Part shown: positions 1-6,449 of the stretch, piece after piece
How positions within the stretch are numbered: position 1 is the first letter of the stretch
Layout of the letters: each line of letters opens with the position of its first letter
DNA from: CAYVQZ01 sp964453435
GTDB taxonomy: Bacteria > Abyssobacteria > SURF-5
Length of the DNA stretch: 11,341 nt
NCBI GenBank assembly: GCA_964453435.1
Contig: CAYVQZ010000096.1
Coordinates: forward strand, 1-11,341
Direction of reading: 5' to 3'
Position numbers and translations under genes: made by a program
Notes under the pieces: generated by a model
Told to the model about the DNA's origin: nothing
Database searches by the model: none
The model's input: only the letters and a program-made list of their open reading frames with translations

Positions 1-384
1 AGAGGGGACTGTGAATCTGTCCGACAATTATGAATGTCAGCGAAAACGAAGCGCAGGGGGCTGCACCCAATAACGAATTCCCGTCTTTTCTGCGCTGAGC
101 GAAGCGAATTCCCGCGCAATCCGCGGGATAGATTGGTGGGCCGACCCCGAAGCGCAGGACATGGAATTATCGGACGGATACAGTGAGAATCGTCTGTCCC
201 TCGAAAAACGGAGAGTTTCGGGCGGTCTCCGAAACGGAGCCGGGTGCGGTAGGCGGGGCGCTCACCCATTCCTCAGAGTTGTTCTGAGTCGTCGGACATA
301 TTTACAAAGCCGGGTCTTTTCCCAACCGCCAGGTGATTTTTAAAAAAATAAGTGTGGGGTTTGCCCATTTGCGGAGGAAGTAGG
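1..384. other. Repeat-rich non-coding region upstream of the MerR gene
   Basis: No convincing coding sequence is present; the one open frame (161-343) has no family resemblance and no good ribosome binding site. The first 180 bp hold short repeats. The 11-mer CGAAGCGCAGG occurs at 47-57 and 148-158. CGAATTCCCG occurs at 74-83 and 105-114. GTCCGACAATT (19-29) faces AATTATCGGAC (165-175) as a 10-of-11 inverted match. Hairpins with perfect arms lie at 110-128 (7 bp, 5-nt loop), 215-235 (7 bp, 7-nt loop) and 272-288 (6 bp). None is followed by a T-run, so they do not look like terminators. Promoter sequences for the MerR gene should lie here, but I found no strong -35/-10 pair. Confidence 0.6.
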
Positions 385-735
385 ATGGATGGAAAAGCCC
401 CAAAGAAAATCTACTTCTCCATCGGAGAGGTCAGCACAATCACCGATGTCCCCCCACATGTCCTGCGCTACTGGGAAGAGGTCTTTCCGTCTCTCAAACC
501 CCCGAAGAGACGGAACGGAAGCCGGGCATACCGGGATAAGGACATCGAAAAAATCCGTTTTATCAAGCGCCTCCTGTACAACGAGGGCTACACGATCAAG
601 GGCGCCCGAAAACGTCTGCGGAACGAGACCGTAGAACAGCAGACGGTCGAGAAATTCCAGTCCTTCCCCGACACCCTTTCCGACATCGAAAAACGGCTGG
701 AGAAAATTCTCGAGATACTGGATTCCGACTCCTGA
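385..735 (+). CDS. MerR-family transcriptional regulator
   Basis: A 116-residue DNA-binding protein of the MerR superfamily. Residues 10-80 form the winged helix-turn-helix: the FSIGEV start of helix 1, the VLRYWE recognition segment around 27-32 and the wing NGSRAYRDKDI around 44-54. A short helical tail (about 84-114) could form the dimerising coiled coil. There is no C-terminal effector domain and no cysteine cluster for metal sensing, so it is one of the short MerR proteins rather than a metal or drug sensor. The ATG at 385 is preferred over an in-frame upstream start at 352 because GGAGGAAG (373-380) lies just before it and the family N-terminus begins there. In several Desulfobacterota a MerR gene of this size sits before a tRNA-Pro gene, as here; that synteny is recalled, not checked. 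Its target is unknown. Confidence 0.9.
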   Translation: MDGKAPKKIYFSIGEVSTITDVPPHVLRYWEEVFPSLKPPKRRNGSRAYRDKDIEKIRFIKRLLYNEGYTIKGARKRLRNETVEQQTVEKFQSFPDTLSDIEKRLEKILEILDSDS

Positions 736-817
736 AAGGCCTCCCGTAAAAACATTCCGGCCAGCTGTTCTATCATTCTGAGAAGGCGCTGGGTCTTGCT
801 CCGCTTCTCGTTGCCTG

Positions 818-846
818 TTGCATTTTCGTCTTCGTTGAAGTACAAT
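818..846 (+). promoter_or_regulatory. Sigma-70 promoter of tRNA-Pro
   Basis: TTGCAT (818-823) and TACAAT (841-846) are separated by exactly 17 bp and point at the tRNA. The first matches 4 and the second 5 of 6 consensus bases. Initiation would be expected near 853, leaving a leader of roughly 50 nt before the mature tRNA. This makes the tRNA independent of the MerR gene. Confidence 0.7.
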
Positions 847-905
847 GATTCTGTGGAATGAGCATGCGGCATTTATGATGAAGCGCCACAGCGATTCCAC
901 TTTTT

Positions 906-982
906 CGGGGCGTGGCGCAGTTGGTTAGCGTGCTTGACTGGGGGTCAAGAGGTCGCTGGTTCAAATCCAGTCGCCCCGACCA
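906..982 (+). tRNA. tRNA-Pro (anticodon GGG)
   Basis: The cloverleaf folds completely. The 7-bp acceptor stem is CGGGGCG (906-912) with CGCCCCG (972-978). The anticodon stem is CTTGA/TCAAG (933-937, 945-949), enclosing loop CTGGGGG with anticodon GGG at 940-942. The T arm spans 955-971 with loop TTCAAAT. The discriminator is A979, and CCA is encoded at 980-982. GGG decodes proline CCC/CCU codons. It is flanked by its own promoter and a terminator. Confidence 0.96.
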
Positions 983-996
983 TGTAAGTCATTCGA

Positions 997-1035
997 AAAA
1001 GGCCGCTTGTGAAGTTGTATGAGTGGCCTTTTCTG
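997..1035 (+). terminator. Rho-independent terminator of tRNA-Pro
   Basis: The arms AAAAGGCCGC (997-1006) and GTGGCCTTTT (1023-1032) pair over 10 bp with one G-T wobble around a 16-nt loop. The stem ends in a T-run. It starts 15 nt after the encoded CCA, which fits termination of the tRNA transcript. The A-run on the left arm means it could also work on the minus strand. Confidence 0.75.
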
Positions 1036-1431
1036 GTCTTTCTCACTCCTGTCTTGCCCACACCGTGTCGCACAAAACTGCATATTACTTCATGGAATCC
1101 CGCTTTTTGCCAGTTAACCGCGCCTGCTCGACAGGAGGTCACGCGGGATTTCCACTTCAATATTCTGTCTCCAGAGTCAATTTTTAGGAGATGATTTTTG
1201 ATTTGAATAACTGGCTGAAAATATAAAGCGTCAGAGCTTCACTATGAAAAAATGTTCTAAAGACAATGCTTCCAAGGGCTCGGACACTGGAGGAGAGGAA
1301 CCTTTCATTCCAGTCCTCGATTTGTATGTCGACCTGGCTGCGTCTGTAGCTATTCATGAACCATTGTTTCCCTGTTTCTCTCCCTTTATGGTTTTCCATT
1401 GATCTTCCCTCTCGGTTTCAGGCTTCAAATG
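1036..1431. other. Gene-poor stretch downstream of tRNA-Pro
   Basis: No gene is recognised here. A minus-strand frame from an ATG at 1399 down to 1184 (71 codons) has a plausible GAGGGAAG site a few bases upstream. It shows no recognisable family and lies directly after a DeoR pseudogene on the same strand, so it may be part of the same decayed region. No copy of the tRNA 3' end is present as an attachment-site duplicate. Confidence 0.4.
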
Positions 1432-1831
1432 TTATTTGCCTTTGTTATCTCGAAACGTCGATTGCAGAATGTTTACATTGTCCGCTTCGACTACCTGCAC
1501 ACGGACGCCGTAATTCTTGAGAGCTTGTTGATGCTCTTCGGCAAGCCCATCATCGGTGATAAGACGATCTATGTTTTCCCGCGAGGCAAAGGTTCCCAGG
1601 GACACCTCTTCCCATTTGGACGAATCTACAAGAGCCACTCTCATTTGTGCGATCCGGAAAAGTGTCTTCTTCACATCTACTTCTTCCTGATCGACTTCAC
1701 CCAAACCAAAATCGAGTGACATGCTCCGTGCTCCCACGAACGCCGACCTGAAAGTGATTCGCAAGCTCATCCACTGAGAGGGTTTCATACTTCTCCAACA
1801 ACTCAAGAGTTTCGTCATTTTTGGAACGCAC
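1432..1831 (-). pseudogene. DeoR-family sugar regulator, internally deleted and frameshifted
   Basis: Reading on the minus strand from a GTG at 1831, the first ~27 codons match the start of a DeoR helix-turn-helix (LELLEKYETLSVDELANHF). Around 1743-1750 the similarity jumps, in another frame, to the C-terminal part of the sugar-phosphate-sensing domain. That part begins at AFVGARSMSLDFGLG and runs through EEVDVKKTLFRIAQ, VALVDSSKWEEVSLGTFA and DRLITDDG to the TAA at 1432. A DeoR protein is normally about 250 residues. The recognition helix and most of the ligand-binding core, an estimated 130 residues, are missing, so the product cannot act as a repressor. DeoR repressors usually govern sugar catabolic operons through phosphorylated intermediates. 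A link to the rhamnose genes further right is only a possibility. Confidence 0.8.
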
Positions 1832-1878
1832 ACAGGCTGTCAAGGCGCGCTTAAGGTCACCGGCTCTTCGTTTTCTCT

Positions 1879-1907
1879 TTGACAAAGAAGTATCGTTATG
1901 ATTTAAT
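1879..1907 (+). promoter_or_regulatory. Consensus sigma-70 promoter for the small coiled-coil gene
   Basis: TTGACA (1879-1884) is a perfect -35. It is followed after exactly 17 bp by TTTAAT (1902-1907), a 5-of-6 match to the -10. It points rightward and would start RNA near 1914, about 70 nt before the ATG at 1984. It supports that gene being transcribed. Confidence 0.65.
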
Positions 1908-1983
1908 TGGATTACCCGGCACGCGTCGCTGAATATCGGAGCATGCGGAATTGGCAAGGTCTGTAGAACCTCTTTCGGGAACC

Positions 1984-2373
1984 ATGTCAAAGATCGCTCG
2001 CGCGCTTGGAAAAGCGGAGACGGAAAAACACAACAGGTCATCCATGGCGATGTTGGATGACCGGAACGCAGCATGGCGATTATCGAGAGCGGCCACGCTC
2101 ATGGCGGAATCTCTCACCGTTCAAGCTTCCAAGAACGGTCACGACAGAGGAACTGATTTAGAGCGAACGCTTGAAGAGGTTACGCAATTGCGGAATCGCG
2201 TCTCCGAATTTCAGGAGACGAACAGGCTGCTGACTTCGAGCCTCGCCGCGACAATTCATGCCTTCAGGTCTCGCCTCAAAACCGAACCCGAGTCTCATGC
2301 TTCCCTGCGCTTCGAGGATTTCGACACCGCGGATTTGGAGGCTCTGATATTCATAGGGCGCAAGAAGGGGTAG
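1984..2373 (+). CDS. Small hypothetical protein with coiled coil
   Basis: I do not recognise this 129-residue protein. It starts MSKIARALGKAETEK, which loosely resembles the N-terminal helix of bacterial polysaccharide tyrosine autokinases. No kinase domain follows, so that is only a hint. Residues about 58-90 (DLERTLEEVTQLRNRVSEF onward) show heptad spacing and probably form a coiled coil. The C-terminus is acidic then basic, ending GRKKG. There is no signal peptide or membrane segment, suggesting a cytosolic protein. The start follows GGGA at a short spacing; a TTG at 1951 is an alternative. A strong sigma-70 promoter lies about 80 bp upstream, and the next gene is convergent. Coding status rests on the promoter, length and coiled-coil pattern. 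Confidence 0.5.
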   Translation: MSKIARALGKAETEKHNRSSMAMLDDRNAAWRLSRAATLMAESLTVQASKNGHDRGTDLERTLEEVTQLRNRVSEFQETNRLLTSSLAATIHAFRSRLKTEPESHASLRFEDFDTADLEALIFIGRKKG

Positions 2374-2496
2374 CAACGGGACAAGCTTACGTCTGAAAAA
2401 TCTTTTCCTCGGGGCATTACTCAGGCATCTCTCTCTTTCTCGGTGAACAGGCGCCGTCAGCCCGGGAAAGGGTGACAGGTGTGGCGGGAAGGATGC

Positions 2497-4470
2497 TTAC
2501 ATGGCAAGAGCATATTGAACATCGATAATTTTTGCGGCCGAGCGTTCCACCAGAATCAGAGCAATCTCTCCGCAATCCTCCGGAATCAAATAGAATCTTT
2601 TGCTCCATTCGTTGTTTTCGCCAATCATGTGTCCCTCGATCAGTTCTCCGTCCTCGAAAAGCACTTGAACGGGATATCCTCTTCGAGGCTCGTGAGGCCG
2701 CATGATTGCGCGGCGCCGCAACGGCTTTTTTCTGGCAAGAAACGAAATTTTCTTGACCTCCGAAAAGTCGATTGCCATTCGCGCGTCCGAATATGGAGCC
2801 CCCTCCGGGAAGAATACGAAGCCCGGAGCCTCTATATCCCATGACAGGAGGGTCCCCTTTATGCAATTCCCGTCGGTGAATTCCACGATTGTCTCCCTGG
2901 ATATCTCCGGGCCTTTATAGCGCAAAAGAAATGCGCCCATTGATATAAGGTCCCCGCTCACAATTTCTTTCTTTTTTTCACAGGGCGCCCCGTTTATCCC
3001 GACCCCCACGCCGTTCACGGGTTGAATGAAAACGACCACTCCGGCATCGGTTCTGGTGGCTGTAATCTCCGCGTGGGCAGCGGCGATGGATGCATGCGGC
3101 AACACGATGTCGGCCTCGCCGTTTCTTCCGATTGTCAGGGAATTCCCCCCCCTGAATCTTCCCATTCGCTTGAGATTGTAGCTGTCTTTTTTGCAGCCGG
3201 CCGGCCCTGTCACGACTTCGAGCGTTCCCGCAAGCTCCGTTCTTCCCAAACCCGATTTCCGGGCCCGACTCAACAGCGAATACCCGATTTTTCCTCCCAA
3301 GACCAGCGCGACAAGCCAGGCGAAAAATGGCTTTTCCGTAGCGAGCACTCCGGCGAACTGTTCGCGGATGAAAATACCGGCATCTCGCAGGCTCTTCCAA
3401 ATTCGCTCATTCATTCTGAAATTGTTTCCTTCCGAGACCGGCGTTCGCTTGGAAGGGGTATCGCGGATAAGTTTACTACTATTCTCGGGAGTAGCCGTTT
3501 CAACCGCCGTGTCGCGTTTGGCGAGTGTTCGTTTTTCGGACCTGACCCGTCCTGCAACAGCTACGCGAGCAGGTGTGATTCTCAGCAGTTTATCGGATGG
3601 AAACACAAAACTCACCTTGCACACGTATTCTCCCGGCCGCTCGGGCAACTTCAGCCGGAACAACTGCTCCCATGGCGAGCCTTTGCAGACAATTATTGAC
3701 GGGTCGACGAAAATCTTCTCCGTGTAGTTTCCACGTTCTTCATCGACCGCCTCAGCCACGACCGAAAAAGTCGTCCCCCAGATTGCCGGGGTGTTCGGTT
3801 CGAACCGGACCCGCAAATTGCTTGTCGGGTTTGAGGAAACCATGCTGCCCACATCATTCGTCAGAGGCTCGACCGTCAGAACCATGTCAACGCGTTTGGC
3901 CCAATCCACGAACCAGTCAACGTCCGATTCGGCTTCCGCCTCCATCGGAGAGTCAAAGGAGAACCACTCCTTATCGGGAACCCTGTTGATTTCTTTCTGC
4001 TTGAGCGACTGAAAAGTGAGAATATCTGCAATCTCGCGGGGCGGGTTGTTTTTGCCGTCGCTCAACCACAGCAGCAGACGCTCCCCCTCTGGATTCTCCT
4101 CGTAAAACTCTCGCAACTGGCCGAGCCCCCGTTCCATCGCCAGGGGCAGGTTCGTACTGTATTCGTTTGCCTCAAGCTCATCTATCATCCTCACCAAGCG
4201 CGCGACGTCATATGGCGACTTGATACGCTTCCGCTCCAAAAGATGCGCAATACCTCCGAAGGTTATCAGGGTGACCCGGTCGCCCGCCTTGGCTGATGAG
4301 ACAAGTCGCTTGGCCTCAATTTGGGCGCCATCGAATCGGTCACGCATGCTGACGCTCACATCGATGACAATTATCAAATCGCGGTTTTCCCTCTCATCTG
4401 CGCGAAGAGAGAACGGGACAAGCAGAATTAGTAAAGCGCCGAGCAAAATCCGCAGACGTCTCAGGTCCAT
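2497..4470 (-). CDS. Membrane protein with VWA, FHA and two C-terminal beta domains
   Basis: A 657-residue envelope protein. Residues 1-24 are a signal peptide (hydrophobic run LLGALLILLVPF, cleavage after LRA). A von Willebrand A domain spans about 31-200 with a complete metal-ion-dependent adhesion site: D37-x-S39-x-S41, T106 and D138 (LSDG). A beta-rich region (about 215-310) and a charged linker lead to one transmembrane helix (about 382-400). An FHA domain (about 415-520) follows with GR at 448-449, S461, H466 and N486, the usual phosphothreonine-binding positions. Two similar modules then occur at about 525-582 and 598-657, each starting with a V-x-F-x-DG turn and resembling DUF6982-like small beta domains. 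The predicted topology is VWA outside and FHA in the cytoplasm. The frame stays open to 4773, but ATG 4470 is chosen because it gives the signal peptide; it lacks a clear Shine-Dalgarno. The partner and role are unknown. Confidence 0.85.
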   Translation of the reverse strand: MDLRRLRILLGALLILLVPFSLRADERENRDLIIVIDVSVSMRDRFDGAQIEAKRLVSSAKAGDRVTLITFGGIAHLLERKRIKSPYDVARLVRMIDELEANEYSTNLPLAMERGLGQLREFYEENPEGERLLLWLSDGKNNPPREIADILTFQSLKQKEINRVPDKEWFSFDSPMEAEAESDVDWFVDWAKRVDMVLTVEPLTNDVGSMVSSNPTSNLRVRFEPNTPAIWGTTFSVVAEAVDEERGNYTEKIFVDPSIIVCKGSPWEQLFRLKLPERPGEYVCKVSFVFPSDKLLRITPARVAVAGRVRSEKRTLAKRDTAVETATPENSSKLIRDTPSKRTPVSEGNNFRMNERIWKSLRDAGIFIREQFAGVLATEKPFFAWLVALVLGGKIGYSLLSRARKSGLGRTELAGTLEVVTGPAGCKKDSYNLKRMGRFRGGNSLTIGRNGEADIVLPHASIAAAHAEITATRTDAGVVVFIQPVNGVGVGINGAPCEKKKEIVSGDLISMGAFLLRYKGPEISRETIVEFTDGNCIKGTLLSWDIEAPGFVFFPEGAPYSDARMAIDFSEVKKISFLARKKPLRRRAIMRPHEPRRGYPVQVLFEDGELIEGHMIGENNEWSKRFYLIPEDCGEIALILVERSAAKIIDVQYALAM

Positions 4471-5172
4471 GGCGTGACTCGGTGACGCTGTCCGACAACT
4501 TCCACAGGCAGACCACCTGCTGTGTGACGCCCCTCGCATGGTGCTTTTGAGTTGCAAACCGGTTCGAGGCGCAAACGCGTTTTGGGTGGGTCGGGCCGGT
4601 CTTTTAGCGCACGTGTCGTTGGGTTTCTGTTCGCGGCGCTTCGCGCCGACCGCTCCCTTCGATTTCAGCGATATCAGCGGCATCTGTCGAAAACTATGTC
4701 CTTTCAGGGAAACAAATCGGAACATATTCCCTGAGAATGGTTGCTGAAATAACATTTCTCTAGTTGCAATCAAAATGCCAATTGCTCATTACTCTCCCGC
4801 CGACCAGGCGCATGACCGAAATTTTGTGATTACCGCCCGAAAAAAGAGGTTTTTCGCAAACAAATTCTTTGAAAACTGCTCCCTTCGGCCCGTTCCATAT
4901 CGGCTCCTCCGATTATTTTGAGCCCGGAAAAGGAGACAAAGTGTATGAAGAAAACAACAAACAAGGGTTAAAAGTCTGATTTTCACATCATTTATATCGA
5001 TTATTGAATCACCCTTCTTCCGACTAAGCAATGCATTATCAAAGATTTATATATATCATAATATTTTGGAACAAATATTGCTCCTGCTAATTACTAATTA
5101 CGCTGTAGCACTGATTCACAAATATCTCCCTAGCAAAGGTCCCGCAAAGAATCAGAACAGGGGAGCAATCTC
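4471..5172. other. Divergent intergenic region between the VWA/FHA and PEP-CTERM genes
   Basis: About 700 bp with no gene that I can support. The left part (4534-4660) is GC-rich and contains a 6-bp hairpin CGGCGC/GCGCCG at 4634-4648. TCAGGGAA (4704-4711) faces TTCCCTGA (4727-4734), a perfect 8-bp inverted repeat across 15 bp. CGAAAAA/TTTTTCG forms a small AT hairpin at 4838-4856. The right part (about 4960-5110) is very AT-rich and carries the sigma-54 promoter of the PEP-CTERM gene. No clear promoter for the leftward gene was found. Confidence 0.6.
5067..5082 (+). promoter_or_regulatory. Sigma-54 (RpoN) promoter of the PEP-CTERM gene
   Basis: TGGAACAAATATTGCT matches the -24/-12 consensus TGGCACGNNNNTTGCW with exact spacing and only two differences (A for C at 5070, A for G at 5073). 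The invariant GG (5068-5069) and GC (5080-5081) are present. It points at the PEP-CTERM gene, with a start expected near 5093 and a leader of about 80 nt. In known exosortase systems, PEP-CTERM genes are controlled by RpoN with the PrsK/PrsR two-component pair, which agrees with this site. No activator-binding dyad was identified upstream. Confidence 0.75.
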
Positions 5173-5916
5173 ATGAAGCGGATTTTCGTGGCGGTTTTTA
5201 TTATCGTTGTCGGCATGTGTTCCCCAAGTCAGGTTGTCCATGCGATTACGGTTGATGGAGACCTTTCTGATTGGGGGTTGGACCCCAGCGCTTCCGACTG
5301 GACGCCCGATCCGGGCATTGTGGGTATCGAAGAAGACAGCACCGACTGGTATGTCGGGCCGGGGGTCGGGGGCAATGAATTCGATGCCGAGGGAATGTAT
5401 GTCGTATACAGTGAACCTGACAGCAGCTTATGCATAGCAGTCGTCACGGGAACCCCTCCGGGGGGAGCCACGTACAATGGCATCACGTATCCTCCCGGAG
5501 ACATCGCAATCGATTTTGGCCAAGACGGGACATACGAAATCGGGATCGAGACCACAGGGTCTAATGCAGGGTCCGTGGTTTTGAATCCCGATTGGACCAT
5601 CCCAACTGATTTTCCCGATTCGGGGCCATCGAACATGGTTGACGGCACAGGAACCGAAGTCGCCAGCGTGCCTCTAGCGTACAACGACGACACATATGCC
5701 GGCCACTATGTAATCGAGGTGAGTGTTCCGGTCGGCGCCTTCGACAATTTGTGGGGCAATAGTTTCACCGTCCATTGGACAATGGAATGCGGGAACGACC
5801 TGCTCGATGTCGATTACACCCCGCCCGTGCCCGAGCCTTCAACCGTTCTGCTTTTGGGAACAGGCCTCCTTGTGACTCTGGCGGCGCACCGAAGCAGAAG
5901 AAGCCGGATTCGGTAG
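5173..5916 (+). CDS. PEP-CTERM sorting-domain surface protein
   Basis: A 247-residue exported protein. Residues 1-24 are a signal peptide (MKRIF basic start, hydrophobic core, cleavage near VHA). The body (25-215) is acidic, rich in Gly, Asp, Trp and Tyr, and nearly free of lysine. It opens with ITVDGDLSDWG, a motif seen at the start of several extracellular beta-sandwich modules. The C-terminus carries the full PEP-CTERM signal: VPEPST at 219-224, a hydrophobic helix (225-238) and an Arg-rich tail (240-247). In the known system an exosortase cuts this tail and the protein goes to the cell surface or extracellular matrix along with exopolysaccharide. No exosortase gene is in the window. GGGGAG (5160-5165) provides the ribosome site before ATG 5173. 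Transcription probably depends on the sigma-54 promoter at 5067. The ligand or structural role is not known. Confidence 0.93.
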   Translation: MKRIFVAVFIIVVGMCSPSQVVHAITVDGDLSDWGLDPSASDWTPDPGIVGIEEDSTDWYVGPGVGGNEFDAEGMYVVYSEPDSSLCIAVVTGTPPGGATYNGITYPPGDIAIDFGQDGTYEIGIETTGSNAGSVVLNPDWTIPTDFPDSGPSNMVDGTGTEVASVPLAYNDDTYAGHYVIEVSVPVGAFDNLWGNSFTVHWTMECGNDLLDVDYTPPVPEPSTVLLLGTGLLVTLAAHRSRRSRIR

Positions 5917-5976
5917 CCACCCCTCGACGCGGTTTGAAGACTTCTCTTTTTTCAAAACTGCTGGTGGTATTTTTTG
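5917..5976 (+). terminator. Probable terminator of the PEP-CTERM gene
   Basis: Right after the stop codon, GCGGTTTGAA (5929-5938) pairs with TTCAAAACTGC (5951-5961), with one bulge and one wobble. An outer CCACC/GGTGG pairing (5918-5922 with 5963-5967) extends the stem. A run of six T follows at 5970-5975. The long loop and bulge make it an imperfect but plausible rho-independent terminator. Confidence 0.45.
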
Positions 5977-6449
5977 CTTTTCCTTTCGCGCTCCGGACCT
6001 TTCATTCGCTGCCCTGCTCAACCTCCCCATTTGAAGGTCGACGTCTTTCCGCGCTTCTACCGATCGGACATGCAGTAAATTCAGGTGGATACCAACTCTC
6101 CCAATCAAGCAGCGAGAGCAGAGCCTGCTCTTTATATCCCCCTTGATATGCATCTTTCGTGAGGAAATGGTTTATAATCTTAGAGGTCTTTGCCGGGCGT
6201 CAGGAAATAGATGCGGCGTTCGACCCCGGTGAGCCATGTTTTGGGGACAGCCAGTCTGCCCCCCATGGCTCAATAAATGAGTTATTGGGGGACACCATGC
6301 GGCATGGCGCCCCCCAATAACCCGCATCAACAACCGCGGGGCAGATTCTCAGTCCACCTGCGATGGCGTCCCGTCAAAATTCGCAGTTGCGGAACCCTTT
6401 CAGTTTGGCGTCGTTTGTTTGTTGTAGAAGCTTCAGGAGGATTCAAGAA
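5977..6449. other. Intergenic region and probable leader of the rhamnose genes
   Basis: No gene is supported between the PEP-CTERM terminator and the rhaD start. A perfect TATAAT lies at 6173-6178, but no matching -35 is found at 16-18 bp; the nearest TTGATA (6143) is 24 bp away. This is a weak candidate for the rhaD promoter, possibly activator-dependent. A transcript from there would contain the double hairpin at 6231-6321. The region from 6363 to 6449 is open in the rhaD frame, but the good ribosome site at 6435-6440 argues against an earlier start. Confidence 0.5.
6231..6321. repeat. Two adjacent long hairpins (REP/MITE-like or leader structure)
   Basis: Hairpin 1 runs from GAGCCATG (6231-6238) to CATGGCTC (6264-6271). 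It contains an inner helix of GGGG and CAG (6243-6250) with CTG and CCCC (6256-6262), about 15 bp with small bulges. Hairpin 2 has 19-base arms at 6281-6299 and 6303-6321 around a 3-nt loop, with two A-C mismatches on the plus strand. On the minus strand these become G-U pairs. GGGGCAGA at 6339-6346 is an inverted echo of part of hairpin 1. No T-run follows. It could be a REP/REPIN-type element, a small transposon relic, or a structured leader of rhaD; sequence alone does not decide. Confidence 0.65.

Noticed and set aside
161..343. 60-codon plus-strand open frame before the MerR gene
   Set aside because: It has no ribosome site and no family resemblance, its composition is Arg/Ser-rich and typical of chance frames, and it overlaps hairpins.
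1184..1399. 71-codon minus-strand frame with a GAGGGAAG ribosome-like site
   Set aside because: No recognisable domain, and it sits in decayed sequence after the DeoR remnant. It is mentioned under the intergenic entry but is not strong enough to call.
2417..2496. Possible shared terminator between the convergent genes (CTTTCTCGG with CCGGGAAAG)
   Set aside because: The 9-bp stem includes a wobble, has an 18-nt loop and no T-run on either strand, so it was not called as a terminator.
4471..4773. In-frame 101-residue N-terminal extension of the VWA/FHA protein
   Set aside because: The extension has low-complexity basic composition and would bury the clear signal peptide at MDLRRLRILLGALLILL. 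No ribosome site supports it.
6363..6449. Longer rhaD start at ATG 6363
   Set aside because: GTG 6450 has AGGAGG at 9 bp and yields exactly 274 residues, the RhaD length; the extra 29 residues match nothing.
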